DNA of 64,000 nt from the NCBI RefSeq assembly GCF_001552215.1, contig NZ_BCQT01000005.1:186001-250000 (forward strand). The letters are read 5' to 3'. This document shows, in pieces, positions 27,651 through 37,468 of this stretch. A model generated the notes under the pieces. It had not been told where the DNA came from. It searched no databases and saw nothing but the letters and a program-made list of their open reading frames with translations. Each line of letters begins with the position of its first letter. Position 1 is the first letter of the stretch. This stretch comes from Actinomadura macra NBRC 14102. GTDB lineage: Bacteria; Actinomycetota; Actinomycetes; Streptosporangiales; Streptosporangiaceae. Made by a program: the position numbers and the translations under genes.

Positions 27651-29495
27651 TTACTCGACGGTGACGGACTTGGCGAGGTTGCGCGGCTGGTCGACGTCGT
27701 GGCCCTTCGCGGTGGCCAGCTCGCACGCGAACACCTGGAGCGGGACGGTCGTGACCAGCGGCTGGAGCAGCGTCGGGACGGCCGGGACGCCGATCAGCGT
27801 GTCGGCGTACGGCTCCACCGACGCGTCCCCCTCCTCGGCGATCACGATCGTCCGGGCGCCGCGGGCACGGATCTCCTGGATATTGGAGACGATCTTGTCG
27901 TGCAGCACGTCCCGCGCGCGCGGCGGGACGACCACCACGACCGGCAGCCCGGACTCGATCAGCGCGATCGGCCCGTGCTTCAGCTCGCCCGCCGCGAAAC
28001 CCTCGGCGTGCATGTACGCCAGCTCCTTGAGCTTCAGCGCGCCTTCGAGCGCCACGGGGAAGCCCACATGCCGTCCGAGGAACAGCACGCACCGCTCCCC
28101 CGCCAGCGACCGGGCCAGCTCCCGGACGGGCTCCATCGTCTCCAGGACCTTCTCCACCTTCTCCGGCATCCGCTCCAGGAGCTGCACCATGGCGAACACC
28201 TCGTCGCCCCACTTGGTGCCCCGCACCTGCGCGATGTACAGCGCGATCAGGTAGACGGCGACGAGCTGGGTGAGGAACGCCTTGGTGGACGCGACGGCGA
28301 TCTCGGGCCCGGCATGGGTGTACAGGACGCCGTCGCACTCGCGCGGCAGCGTCGAGCCGTTGACGTTACAGATGCCGAGGAGCTTGGCCTTCTGCTCGCG
28401 GGCGTGCCGGACGGCCATCAGCGCGTCCATCGTCTCGCCGGACTGGGAGATCGCGATGACCAGCGTCGTCGGCGACAGGATCGCGTCCCGGTAGCGGAAC
28501 TCGCTGGCCAGCTCCACCTCGCAGGGCAGCCCGGCCCAGTGCTCGATCGCGTACTTGGCGATCAGCCCGGCATGGAACGACGTCCCACAGGCCACGATGA
28601 TGATCTTGTCGACCTCGCGGAGCTCCTGGTCGGAGATCCGCATCTCGTCCAGCGTGAGCCGCCCGTCGGTGCCGATCCGGCCGAGCAGCGTGTCGGCGAC
28701 GGCGCGCGGCTGCTCGGCGATCTCCTTGAGCATGAAGTAGTCGTAACCGCCCTTCTCGGCGGCGGAGACGTCCCAGTCGACGTGGTACTCCTTCACCTCG
28801 GCGGGACGGCCCTCGAAGTCGGTGACGGTCACCCCGCCGGCGCGCAGCTCGACGATCTGGTCCTGGCCCAGCTCGATCGCGTCCCGGGTGTGGGCGATGA
28901 ACGCGGCGACGTCGCTGGCGAGGAAGTTCTCCCCGTCCCCGACGCCCACGACCAGCGGGGAGTTGCGGCGTGCGCCCACCACCAGGTCGGGGTCGCCGGT
29001 GTGGACGGCGACCAGCGTGAACGCGCCCTCCAGGCGGCGGCACACGCGGCGCATCGCCGCGGCGAGGTCGCCGCCGGACTTCAGCTCGTCCTCCAGCAGG
29101 TGGGCGACGGCCTCGGTGTCGGTGTCGGACCCGAGCTTGTGCCCGGCCTCCTCCAGCTCACCGCGCAGCGCGGCGAAGTTCTCGATGATCCCGTTGTGGA
29201 TCACCGCCACGGTGCCCGTGCAGTCCACGTGCGGGTGCGCGTTGCGGTCGTTCGGCGGGCCATGCGTCGCCCAGCGCGTGTGGCCCATGCCGAGCGTCCC
29301 CGCGGGCGGCGGTTCCTCCTCCAGCGCGCCGCGCAGGTTGACGAGCTTGCCGGCGCGCTTGGCCGTCGCGAGTCGCCCCTCAGCGAGCAGGGCCACCCCG
29401 GCCGAGTCGTAGCCGCGGTACTCCAGCCGCGCCAGACCCTCGATCACCACGTCGAGCGCCGGCCTGCCGCCGACGTAACCCACGATTCCGCACAT
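27651..29495 (-). CDS. glmS: Glutamine-fructose-6-phosphate aminotransferase (isomerizing)
   Basis: 614 aa. It makes glucosamine 6-phosphate from fructose 6-phosphate and glutamine, the first step to UDP-GlcNAc. The start at 29495 places the catalytic Cys at position 2 (MCGIVGYVG) after Met removal; a start six codons earlier would abolish the N-terminal nucleophile. Two SIS sugar-binding domains follow, with CGTSFHAGL and SQSGETMDAL. The end DQPRNLAKSVTVE is canonical. It is divergent from coaA. glmM, the next enzyme of the pathway, is 10 kb away. Confidence 0.97.
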   Translation of the reverse strand: MCGIVGYVGGRPALDVVIEGLARLEYRGYDSAGVALLAEGRLATAKRAGKLVNLRGALEEEPPPAGTLGMGHTRWATHGPPNDRNAHPHVDCTGTVAVIHNGIIENFAALRGELEEAGHKLGSDTDTEAVAHLLEDELKSGGDLAAAMRRVCRRLEGAFTLVAVHTGDPDLVVGARRNSPLVVGVGDGENFLASDVAAFIAHTRDAIELGQDQIVELRAGGVTVTDFEGRPAEVKEYHVDWDVSAAEKGGYDYFMLKEIAEQPRAVADTLLGRIGTDGRLTLDEMRISDQELREVDKIIIVACGTSFHAGLIAKYAIEHWAGLPCEVELASEFRYRDAILSPTTLVIAISQSGETMDALMAVRHAREQKAKLLGICNVNGSTLPRECDGVLYTHAGPEIAVASTKAFLTQLVAVYLIALYIAQVRGTKWGDEVFAMVQLLERMPEKVEKVLETMEPVRELARSLAGERCVLFLGRHVGFPVALEGALKLKELAYMHAEGFAAGELKHGPIALIESGLPVVVVVPPRARDVLHDKIVSNIQEIRARGARTIVIAEEGDASVEPYADTLIGVPAVPTLLQPLVTTVPLQVFACELATAKGHDVDQPRNLAKSVTVE

Positions 29496-29618
29496 GACGG
29501 CAAGCCTATTCAATGCATGCCGTAAGGCCTACCCACGGGCCGGGTCGAGGGTGGCACTAGCGTGTACGCACGGTGAAAACCGGGAAGCCCACTTGAACGG
29601 GTGGTTACTGTTCGACCC

Positions 29619-30560
29619 ATGACTAGCGGATGGGACAGCGTGCCGAGCCCCTACGTGGAACTCTCCCGTGACGCCTGGCGGGCACTGCGCGAGAACACCC
29701 CGCTGCCCTTAACGCCCGGCGAGCTCGACGCCCTGCGCGGGCTGCGGGACCCGATCGACATCACCGAGGTCGAGGAGGTCTACCTGCCGCTTTCCCGGTT
29801 GCTGAACCTTTTCTTCCTGTCGGACGGACGGCTGCGCGACACCGTCAGCGGGTTCCTCGGCGGCGAGGTCCAGCCCACCCCGTTCATCATCGGGGTCGCG
29901 GGCAGCGTCGCGGTCGGCAAGTCCACGACGTCCCGCCTGCTGCGCACGCTGCTGGCCCGCTGGCCCGAGCACCCGAGCGTGGAACTGGTCACCACCGACA
30001 GCTTCCTGCACCCGAACTCCGTCCTGACCGAGCGCGGGATCATGGACCGAAAAGGGTTCCCGGAGTCCTACGACCGGCGCGCCCTCGTCCGTTTCGTCTC
30101 CGCCATCAAGGCGGGTGCAGACGAGCACGCGATCCCCGTCTACTCCCATCTGGAGTACGACATCGTCCCGGACGCGGCGCAGACCGTCCGGCGGCCCGAC
30201 ATCCTGATCGTCGAGGGCCTGAACGTCCTCCAGGCCCCGCCCGCCGGCTCCCTCGGCGTGTCCGACTTCTTTGACTTCTCCATCTACGTGGACGCGCGGG
30301 TCGAGGACATCCGGCAGTGGTACGTCGACCGGCTGTTCGCGCTGCGGCGCACCGCCTTCACCGACCCGCGCTCCTATTTCCACAAGTACGCCCACGAGCT
30401 GGACGAGGACGAGACCGCCGCGTTCGCCCAGCGCGTCTGGCGGGACGTCAACGAGATCAACCTCGTCTCCAACATCCTCCCGACCCGGGCCCGCGCGACG
30501 CTCGTCCTGCACAAGAACCGGGAGCACGCCGTCCAGCGCGTGCGGTTGCGCCGTATCTGA
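29619..30560 (+). CDS. coaA: Pantothenate kinase, type I
   Basis: 313 aa. It phosphorylates pantothenate, the first and usually feedback-controlled step of coenzyme A synthesis. The P-loop is [17 protein letters not shown], followed by [10 protein letters not shown] and [12 protein letters not shown] as in E. coli-type CoaA. The C-terminal [19 protein letters not shown] is also typical. ATG 29619 is chosen; a GTG at 29601 in frame would add six residues. Divergent placement next to glmS is common in actinobacteria. Confidence 0.95.
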   Translation: MTSGWDSVPSPYVELSRDAWRALRENTPLPLTPGELDALRGLRDPIDITEVEEVYLPLSRLLNLFFLSDGRLRDTVSGFLGGEVQPTPFIIGVAGSVAVGKSTTSRLLRTLLARWPEHPSVELVTTDSFLHPNSVLTERGIMDRKGFPESYDRRALVRFVSAIKAGADEHAIPVYSHLEYDIVPDAAQTVRRPDILIVEGLNVLQAPPAGSLGVSDFFDFSIYVDARVEDIRQWYVDRLFALRRTAFTDPRSYFHKYAHELDEDETAAFAQRVWRDVNEINLVSNILPTRARATLVLHKNREHAVQRVRLRRI

Positions 30561-30643
30561 CACGCTTTCCGGGGAACCGTCCCGGCCGTCCGCAGGTCGA
30601 ATCCGCGATCATCCGGCCGGAGAGCACCCAGGAAACAGGAGCG

Positions 30644-32797
30644 ATGTCGCACACACCCCCCGAAGCGCCCCAAGACTCCCTGCCGCCCCTGCTGGCGGCT
30701 CCGCCGTGGATCAAGGCGCCGCGCGATCCCGAGCCGGTCGTCCTCAAGGGCCTGAAGGCGCCCGTGATCCCGACGGCTGTCTTCTGGGCACCGGGCGAAC
30801 GGGAGGAGTGGACGGCGAAGGCGCGCGAGGAGTATCCGCCACTCGGCGACACCGACTGGGACGCCCGCGCCGAGGCGTTCGCCAACGGAACGATCCAGGC
30901 CGAGGAGATCCGGCGCCGCAGGCAACTGGCCTTCGACCTCCTCCTGTACGGGCCGGAGGAGCACGGCCGGGCCCTGCTCGCGGACGAGCGCTACCGCAAC
31001 GACCTTTCCGGCACGTTCGTCCTGCGCGGTGTGGTGGCCCGCCACGAACTCGCCGCGCTGCCCCTGGTCCTCCACCAGGACAACCAGTGGACCGTTAGCC
31101 CCTTCCTGGACGCCCAGATGGCGCAGTATCTCCTGAAACACAAGGACAACTCGTTCAGCCACCCCGCGAAGGACTGGTTCGTCAAGCACGGCCCCGCCGC
31201 CATCGCTCTGATCGTCCCGGACGCCCTGCGCCGCCCCGGCCCCAAGCGCGCGCGGGCCGAAGACCACATCCGCGCCGTCGCGGACGCGCACGGCGGCGCG
31301 GCCGTGCTGGAGGCCGTCCGTCCTTACGGCGAAGAGGCGGTACAGGCCATCGCCGCCCTGGGCATCGACCCCCTCGACCGGTACCCCATCCCGCTCCCGG
31401 AGATCGACTTCGACCTCGCCTCGCTCCCGCCCGTCCTGCTGCGGGACCGGACGCACAGGTTGCCCGAGCCCGCCGTCCGCCACCTGGTCACGATGCTGCT
31501 CATCTCGACGCCCACCGAGCCGTACGCCGGAGTCGAGCCCGTCGTCGCCGCATGCGACCCGGGCTCCCTGGCCGAATTCGCCTGGGCACTGTACGTGGCC
31601 GACGAATCCCGTCCGCGCTGGACGCCGCCGGGCATCGAGTACGCGCTGCGCCGCCTCGGCGACGACGGGACCGCCGCCCGCCTCGGCCCGATCATCGCCC
31701 GCTGGGACAAGGCGACGTCCTGGTACAACGGCGGCACGAGCGCCTTGGGGGTGCTCACCTCGATCGGGACCGACGGCGCGCTGCGCCAGCTCCACCGGCT
31801 GGCGCAGAAGGCGAAGGACAAGAAGCGCATCCGCCCCTACGCCCAGTCCGCCCTCGACCGCATCGCCCGCGAGCAGGGGCTGAGCGCCGCGCAGCTCGCC
31901 GACCGCCTCGTCCCCGATCTAGGGCTCGACCCCGACGGCAGCCTGACCCTCGACTACGGCCCCCGCCGCTTCATCGTCGGCTTCGACGAGCACCTCAAGC
32001 CCTACGTCGCGGACGAGGACGGCAACCGCCGCACGTCCCTTCCCAAGCCCGGCGTCAGGGACGACGCCGACCTCGCGCCCCTGGCTCACCAGCGTTTCAC
32101 GGCCCTGAAGAAGGAGGTCCGGACGGTCGCCGCCGACCAGGTCAGCCGCCTCGAATCGGCGATGGTGGCCGGACGCAGATGGACGCCCGAGGAGTTCCGG
32201 ACCGTCTTCCTCGACCATCCCCTCCTCTGGCACATCGCCCGGCGGCTCGTCTGGAAGTCCGGCCCGACCGAGTTCCGTGTCGCCGAGGACCGCACCCTCG
32301 CCGACGTCCACGACGACGCCCTCGCCCTCGCCGCCCCCGTCGAACTGCCGCACCCCCTGCGCCTGGACGCCCTGGACACCTGGTCGGAGCTGTTCGCCGA
32401 CTACGAGATCCTGCAACCCTTCCCCCAGCTCGGCCGGACCGTCCACACCCTCACCGACAAGGAGCGGGACGCGGCGCGGCTGGAACGCTTCGAGGGCGGC
32501 ACCGTCCACTTCGGTAAGATCCTCGGGCTCGCCGACCGCGGCTGGAAGCTGGGCGACAAGGAGACCGGCGGCTTCCACCGCCACATCTCCCTGCGACTCG
32601 CCGAGGAACGCCACCTGGTCATCGACCTCGACCCCGGCGTCCGCGTCATCTCCCCCGACGAGTTCGCCACCCAGGAACTGCGCCGCGTCACGCTCTCCAC
32701 CACGTCCTACGGCCGCGGCGAACGCCCCTTCAGCGACCTGGACCCGGTGACGGTGTCCGAGCTCTTGGCCACCCTGACCACCCTCACCACCTCCTGA
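30644..32797 (+). CDS. DUF4132 domain protein
   Basis: 717 aa cytoplasmic protein. The conserved DUF4132 region fills roughly the last 200 residues, with PFPQLGRTVHTLTDKERD, FGKILGLADRGWKLGDKETG and the C-terminal RRVTLS. The upstream part is alpha-helical with HEAT-like character (for example LAEFAWALYVADESRPRW). ATG 30644 has ACAGGAG directly upstream. It follows coaA by 83 nt on the same strand. The family, which includes E. coli MolR/YehI-related proteins, has no established biochemical role that I can assign. Confidence 0.75.
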   Translation: MSHTPPEAPQDSLPPLLAAPPWIKAPRDPEPVVLKGLKAPVIPTAVFWAPGEREEWTAKAREEYPPLGDTDWDARAEAFANGTIQAEEIRRRRQLAFDLLLYGPEEHGRALLADERYRNDLSGTFVLRGVVARHELAALPLVLHQDNQWTVSPFLDAQMAQYLLKHKDNSFSHPAKDWFVKHGPAAIALIVPDALRRPGPKRARAEDHIRAVADAHGGAAVLEAVRPYGEEAVQAIAALGIDPLDRYPIPLPEIDFDLASLPPVLLRDRTHRLPEPAVRHLVTMLLISTPTEPYAGVEPVVAACDPGSLAEFAWALYVADESRPRWTPPGIEYALRRLGDDGTAARLGPIIARWDKATSWYNGGTSALGVLTSIGTDGALRQLHRLAQKAKDKKRIRPYAQSALDRIAREQGLSAAQLADRLVPDLGLDPDGSLTLDYGPRRFIVGFDEHLKPYVADEDGNRRTSLPKPGVRDDADLAPLAHQRFTALKKEVRTVAADQVSRLESAMVAGRRWTPEEFRTVFLDHPLLWHIARRLVWKSGPTEFRVAEDRTLADVHDDALALAAPVELPHPLRLDALDTWSELFADYEILQPFPQLGRTVHTLTDKERDAARLERFEGGTVHFGKILGLADRGWKLGDKETGGFHRHISLRLAEERHLVIDLDPGVRVISPDEFATQELRRVTLSTTSYGRGERPFSDLDPVTVSELLATLTTLTTS

Positions 32798-32830
32798 CAC
32801 CCGGCCACGACCAGAGACCGGCCGGTTGCC

Positions 32831-33143
32831 GTGCCCATCCCTGAGCCCCTGACGGACGACCAGGTCACCGAGCGGCTGGCCACGCGGCCGGGTTGGGAGC
32901 GTGACGGCAATTCGATCACCCGGACGTTCACGCACTTCGTATCACGAGACGGTGCACCTGGCGATGTACGTCGCGGCCTAGGCCCGCGAGGTCGGGCATC
33001 ATCCCGTCATTCACATCACCTGGCAGCGGATCCGCTTCGCGATCACCACACACGACGCCGGCCACAGGTTGACGGTGAGGGACTTCGAACTCGCCGGCCA
33101 CATCGACGCGATTGCGGCCGGACACGGGGCCGAGCCGGTCTAG
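32831..33143 (+). pseudogene. Decayed pterin-4a-carbinolamine dehydratase
   Basis: The N-terminus LTDDQVTERLATRPGWERDG then SITRTFTH is a good dehydratase start. One extra base near 32935 shifts the frame. The continuation lies in another frame: YHETVHLAMYVAA, then a TAG at 32979-32981, then AREVGHHPVIHITWQRIRFAITTHDAG, which contains the family's HHP motif and TH pair, ending at a natural TAG at 33143. Two independent lesions make this a pseudogene. The protein would recycle 4a-hydroxytetrahydrobiopterin or moonlight as a dimerisation factor. Sequencing error could explain one lesion but hardly both. Confidence 0.85.
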
Positions 33144-33162
33144 GCTAGCCATGCGATGCACC

Positions 33163-33196
33163 GGGCCCCGCCCTCCGATCTCGGGAGGCGGGGCCC
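33163..33196. terminator. Bidirectional terminator hairpin
   Basis: GGGCCCCGCC and GGCGGGGCCC form 10 perfect pairs, with a partly paired interior. It lies between the convergent pterin pseudogene and the DinB-like gene and can serve both strands. Confidence 0.7.
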
Positions 33197-33231
33197 AGTC
33201 TCGTCCTGAACCGTCCGTCCGGGTGCCCCGT

Positions 33232-33885
33232 TCAGCCGAGGACGAGCGGGATCTTCGCGGCCAGCCCGCCCAGCGCGTCCCTGTCGGCGTCCGTCGGGGC
33301 GCGGCGTCCGGTGCCGATCAGCAGCGCGTCCGTGTCGGAGAACGCCGCCGGGAACGGCGCCCCGGCGATCTTCTCCAGCGACGCCCGGGCGGCCGCGAGG
33401 GTCTCGGCGGGCGGTCCGGCTGCGGAGGGCAGGTGCGCGATCAGGTCGAGGTGATGCAACGTCCATTCCATGAGGTACGCGGTCAGGTAGTCGCCGGCGG
33501 TCAGCACCTTGTCCTGGGTGGCGACGCGGGCGCTCCGATCCGCGAGTTCGGCGGCGCGCCCGGCGGCGGAGCCGACGTCGTCGAAGTGGAACTTGAGCCA
33601 CCTCGGCTCGCCGTAGGCGGCGGCCAGCCGGGGGATCAGCGCGTCGAGCGGGTCCTCGCCGGTCGGCGGATCGACGAGGTCCCAGTAGGTGACCGCGTCC
33701 ACGGTCGGTTCGGTCTCGGCGGGTGTGACCAGCGTGATCAGGACGTCCTGGGCGTCGATGATCAGATGGCACACCAGGTCTCGCACGAGCCAGCCGGTGC
33801 AGCCGGACGGGCGTTCCCAGTCCTGGTCGGAGAGCTCGTCAACCGCCGTGCGCAACGCCGTCCAGGAGTGTGAGAAGAGGTCCAC
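33232..33885 (-). CDS. Maleylpyruvate isomerase-family mycothiol-dependent (DinB-like) enzyme
   Basis: 217 aa. The N-terminal helical bundle carries GCTGWLVRDLVCHLIIDAQD, the TIGR03083-type motif with a metal-binding His, and EWTLHHLDLIAHLP supplies the other histidines. These enzymes use mycothiol, the actinobacterial thiol, for isomerisation or detoxification. The substrate cannot be told. It is a single gene flanked by terminators and an ABC operon. Confidence 0.82.
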   Translation of the reverse strand: MDLFSHSWTALRTAVDELSDQDWERPSGCTGWLVRDLVCHLIIDAQDVLITLVTPAETEPTVDAVTYWDLVDPPTGEDPLDALIPRLAAAYGEPRWLKFHFDDVGSAAGRAAELADRSARVATQDKVLTAGDYLTAYLMEWTLHHLDLIAHLPSAAGPPAETLAAARASLEKIAGAPFPAAFSDTDALLIGTGRRAPTDADRDALGGLAAKIPLVLG

Positions 33886-33939
33886 CCCGGCAAGCTAACG
33901 CCGCACCGGAACACCGGACAACCGCATTTCGACGGACGG

Positions 33940-34656
33940 TCAGTCGGCGCTGGCGACGGCCAGTGAGCGCAGCCGGTAGGCGGACAGGAGGGTGCCGGCC
34001 AGCGTCACCGCTATCAGCAGCAGAACCGCGACCGGGAGGTCGACCGACGCCTTGACCGGACTGGCCGAGGTGAGGGCGTCGGCGACGGAGAGGGCCCACT
34101 GCTGGATGGACGCCGACTTCGCGCCGGGGGCGAAGTTGCCCAGGAGGCTCTCCCAGACCAGGGCGTACAGGAGACCGATCGTGACGGCGTTGCGGCTCAT
34201 CACCGCGAGGGCGACGAACACGGCGCTGTAGGTGACGCCGCCCACGAGGACGCCGATCGTGAACGCCGGTGCCATCTGGGCGGTCGTGCCGGTCAGGATC
34301 AGTCCCGCCAGCAGCGTCGGCACCACCGCGAACGCGGTCACCAGGACGATCGCCACCGCGAGCTTGGTCAGCACGATGACCTGGCGCGGGATGGGCTTGG
34401 TCAGCACGTACATGATCTGGCCATCGTCGATCTCCGGGCCGATCACGCCGGTGCCGGCGATCAGGGCCAGCAGCGGCAGCAGGGTCGCGAGGCCGAACTT
34501 CTGCAGGACGTCCGCGGAGACGTCGAGGTCGTTGTTGCCGGTGGAGCGCAGGACGACCGCCAGGACGAGCAGGACCAGCGGCAGCACCAGCAGGAGCAGC
34601 GCGCGGCGGCGGCCGAGCATCGCCCGGAACGTGATCATGGCAATGGTCGGGTTCAT
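33940..34656 (-). CDS. ABC-2 type permease (second of the operon)
   Basis: 238 aa with about six membrane helices, among them LLLLVLPLVLLVLAVVL, AVIVLVTAFAVVPTLLAGLIL near the middle and AVLLLIAVTLAGTLLSAYRL at the end. The LLPLLALIAGTGVIGPEIDDGQIMYVLTKPI segment is the ABC-2 signature region. Its ATG overlaps the stop of the upstream ATPase by 4 nt. It is the last gene of a four-gene operon encoding two ATPase-permease pairs. Confidence 0.88.
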   Translation of the reverse strand: MNPTIAMITFRAMLGRRRALLLLVLPLVLLVLAVVLRSTGNNDLDVSADVLQKFGLATLLPLLALIAGTGVIGPEIDDGQIMYVLTKPIPRQVIVLTKLAVAIVLVTAFAVVPTLLAGLILTGTTAQMAPAFTIGVLVGGVTYSAVFVALAVMSRNAVTIGLLYALVWESLLGNFAPGAKSASIQQWALSVADALTSASPVKASVDLPVAVLLLIAVTLAGTLLSAYRLRSLAVASAD

Positions 34657-35564
34657 CGGGCCACCAGGTAGGAGAAGACGCTTTCCAGGGACTCGTCCGC
34701 CGGGGAGACCTCCCAGAGCCGCACGTCCGCGTCGCGGGCGAGCTTCGGGAGAAGCCAGGTGAAGCGCTGGAAGTCGACCGCCTCGACCTGCAGGCCCTTG
34801 TCGGTGAGCTGGACGCTGCTGGCCGAGCCGTCCGCGATGATCGAGGCGGCGAGGCGGCGGTCGTCGGACGAGCGGACGAGGAAGATGTGCGGGCGGTCGG
34901 TCATCAGCCGGCGGATCTTGCGGAAGTCGCCGGACGCGGCGTGCCGGCCGGCCACGATGACCTCGATGTGGCTGGCGAGCCGCTCGACCTCTTCCAGGAT
35001 GTGCGAGCTGAACAGGATGGTGCGGCCCTCGGCGGCCATGCGGCGGATCAGGTCCATGAGCTGGAGCCGCTGCCGGGGGTCCATGCCGTTGAACGGCTCG
35101 TCCAGCAGGAGGACGGGCGGATCGTGCACCAGCGCGGACGCCATCTTGATGCGCTGCTTCATGCCCTTGGAGTAGTTGCCGATCGTGCGGTCGGCGGCGT
35201 ACCCCATCTCGACCTGCGCGATGGCGCGGCGGGCGGCGGCGCCCGGATCGGACAGCTTGTGGAGCCTGGCCATCGACAGGATGAACTGCTCGCCGGTGAG
35301 GAAGTCGTACGCCGACTCGCGCTCGGGGACGAGCCCGAGGCTGCGGTAGATCTCGGGGTTCTGCCAGATCGGCGCGCCGTCCAGCGTGACCGACCCGGCC
35401 GAGGGGGCGAGGAAGCCGCCCATCATGTGGATCAGTGTGGACTTGCCGGCGCCGTTCGGGCCGAGCAGCCCGGTGACGCCGGGGCCGACCGTCATGGAGA
35501 TCCCGTTGACGGCGACGACGTTGCCGTACCAGCGGGACACCCCGTCCAGCTTCAGCTCGCTCAT
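34653..35564 (-). CDS. ABC transporter ATP-binding protein (second pair)
   Basis: 303 aa. Walker A is LGPNGAGKSTLIHMMGG, the signature is YSKGMKQRIKMASAL and Walker B is PVLLLDEPFNGMDP. The ATG at 35564 overlaps the stop of the upstream permease as ATGA. A C-terminal accessory region (DRRLAASIIADGSASSVQ onward) resembles ATPases of drug or lantibiotic-type exporters. It partners the short permease that follows. Confidence 0.9.
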   Translation of the reverse strand: MSELKLDGVSRWYGNVVAVNGISMTVGPGVTGLLGPNGAGKSTLIHMMGGFLAPSAGSVTLDGAPIWQNPEIYRSLGLVPERESAYDFLTGEQFILSMARLHKLSDPGAAARRAIAQVEMGYAADRTIGNYSKGMKQRIKMASALVHDPPVLLLDEPFNGMDPRQRLQLMDLIRRMAAEGRTILFSSHILEEVERLASHIEVIVAGRHAASGDFRKIRRLMTDRPHIFLVRSSDDRRLAASIIADGSASSVQLTDKGLQVEAVDFQRFTWLLPKLARDADVRLWEVSPADESLESVFSYLVAR

Positions 35565-36439
35565 GACAGGCCCGCCTTCCTGAACCGGCGGTACAGGACC
35601 GCGACCGAGCCGAGGACGATCACGGCGCACAGGGCGAGCGCGACCGCGCCGCCGGCGACGCCGGGCGCCACCTGCACCGAGGACTTCTCCGCGCCGAGCA
35701 GCCTGACCTGCACGATGTCGACCAGGTTGAACGGGGCGAACAACCCGGCCCAGCCGGAGAGGGTGAAGTTGGTCTGCTCCTCGGCGATGCCCTGGACGAT
35801 CAGGACGAAGGTGCTGCTGAGCATGAAGACCGCGATCACCGCCGCGACCCCGAAGCCGCGCCGGGGGGTGAACGCCGCGACCACCATCCCGATGGCGCCG
35901 AGGACGAGCGCGAACAGCGCGCAGCCGACGATGGCGGCGAGGTAGCGGCCGAGCTGGTCCGCCGAGTCGGGGGCCTTGGTCACCAGCCCGCCGACGTACA
36001 GGACGGTGACGGGCACGGCCATGAGCGCGAACAGGGCGGAGGTCATGGCCGCGATCTTGGCCAGCACGAAGTCCAGGTGGCCGACCGGGCGCGAGAAGTA
36101 CAGCGGGACGACGTGGAAGCGCAGTTCCCGCGAGGCCAGCACGGGCGCCTGGGTGGCCAGGAAGATCGCGATGATGACCTGGAGGAGCGGCGCGTAGGAG
36201 GAGTAGCGCATCAGCGCGTCCTCCTGCTTGGTGACGGCGAAGACCGCGACCGAACCCGCGGCGGGCAGCAGCATGATCGCCGCCAGCAGGAACGGCATCA
36301 CCTTGGCGCGGGCGGGGCGGCCGAGGCCGTACGCGGCGCGCAGGTTGTGCACGAACAGGGACCGCAGCACGTAGGCGCGGCCACTGCGGCGGCCGTCATA
36401 GTGCCGGTAGCCGATGTCGTGGATCGTGCTGGTGCTCAT
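35561..36439 (-). CDS. ABC-2 type permease (first of the operon)
   Basis: 292 aa. The N-terminus contains IGYRHYDGRRSGRAYVLRSL, a motif common in actinobacterial ABC-2 permeases, followed by about six helices such as VMPFLLAAIMLLPAAGSVAVF and LLQVIIAIFLATQAPVL. The sequence SRELRFHVVPLYFSRPV marks the ABC-2 signature loop. It overlaps both neighbouring ATPase genes by 4 nt. The substrate is unknown. Confidence 0.9.
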   Translation of the reverse strand: MSTSTIHDIGYRHYDGRRSGRAYVLRSLFVHNLRAAYGLGRPARAKVMPFLLAAIMLLPAAGSVAVFAVTKQEDALMRYSSYAPLLQVIIAIFLATQAPVLASRELRFHVVPLYFSRPVGHLDFVLAKIAAMTSALFALMAVPVTVLYVGGLVTKAPDSADQLGRYLAAIVGCALFALVLGAIGMVVAAFTPRRGFGVAAVIAVFMLSSTFVLIVQGIAEEQTNFTLSGWAGLFAPFNLVDIVQVRLLGAEKSSVQVAPGVAGGAVALALCAVIVLGSVAVLYRRFRKAGLS

Positions 36440-37383
36440 CGGGGCGCTCCCTGCGGGACGGTCCCGGTGGGCGCCTGCTGCGCGGCCGGCGCCTCCTGGA
36501 AGACCTCTTCGATGTGGTGGCGGCGCTGCTCCATCCGGATCAGCCGCAGTCCGAGGTCGACGACGCCGTCCCGGACGCGGTCGTAGGTCGTCTCGTCCGC
36601 GATGGTGACGATGAGGAACCGTCCCTCGGGGTGGACGGTGACGCCCTGGTCGTAGAGGTGCCGGCCGAGCTCGTCGCGTCCCTCGTCCACCTCGACGGTG
36701 AGCACGCCGCTCTCGGTGGTGTACGCCTCGACCGCCTGGGAGCGCAGCAGCTTTCCGCCGTCGATGATGACGACGTGGTCGCAGACGCGCTCCAACTCTC
36801 CCAGCAGGTGGGAGGTGACGAGGACGCTGATCCCGAACTCGGCGCCGATACGGCGGATGAGGTCGAGCATCTCGTCGCGTCCGGCCGGGTCGAGGCCGTT
36901 GGTGGGCTCGTCCAGGAACACGAGCTTCGGGTCGTGGACGAGCGCCTGGGCCAGCTTCACGCGCTGCCGCATGCCGGTGGAGTAACCGCCGATGGGACGG
37001 TAGCGCTCCTCGTACAACCCGACGTGACGGAGAGTGTCGGCCGCGCGCTCGCGGGCGGCCGTGGGGGGCAGTCCGCACATGCGGGCCATGTGGACGACGA
37101 ACTCGGTCGCGGACACGTCGGGCGGCAGGCACTCGTACTCCGGCATGAACCCGACGCTCTCGCGGATCCGGACGCCCTCGCGGGCGATGTCCATGCCCAG
37201 CACGGACGCCGTCCCGGCGCTCGGCGGCTGGAGTCCCAGCAGGATCTTGATGAGCGTCGACTTGCCGGCGCCGTTGGCGCCCACGAGCCCGACGACCCCG
37301 GGTTCGACGGCCACCGAGAGGTCGTCCAGGGCGGTCACCCGGGGGAACCTCATCGTCAGCCCCTGGGTGGCGATGATCGGCAT
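36436..37383 (-). CDS. ABC transporter ATP-binding protein (first pair)
   Basis: 315 aa. Walker A is VGANGAGKSTLIKILLG, the signature is YSTGMRQRVKLAQAL and Walker B is KLVFLDEPTNGLDP. The C-terminal region (TESGVLTVEVDEGRDELG) is a regulatory or dimerisation extension. It heads the operon ATPase-permease-ATPase-permease. The C-terminal Pro/Ala-rich QEAPAAQQAPTGTVPQGAPR may be unstructured. The two ATPases are distinct, so the products may form one hetero-transporter or two. Confidence 0.92.
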   Translation of the reverse strand: MPIIATQGLTMRFPRVTALDDLSVAVEPGVVGLVGANGAGKSTLIKILLGLQPPSAGTASVLGMDIAREGVRIRESVGFMPEYECLPPDVSATEFVVHMARMCGLPPTAARERAADTLRHVGLYEERYRPIGGYSTGMRQRVKLAQALVHDPKLVFLDEPTNGLDPAGRDEMLDLIRRIGAEFGISVLVTSHLLGELERVCDHVVIIDGGKLLRSQAVEAYTTESGVLTVEVDEGRDELGRHLYDQGVTVHPEGRFLIVTIADETTYDRVRDGVVDLGLRLIRMEQRRHHIEEVFQEAPAAQQAPTGTVPQGAPR

Positions 37384-37468
37384 ATTCCGAACCTAGTCCC
37401 TGGCCCGGCCTCCGGCGTCCCCCTCAGGTGCTAAGCGAGGACAGCCTTATGGCCGATGTCCGATCGAC

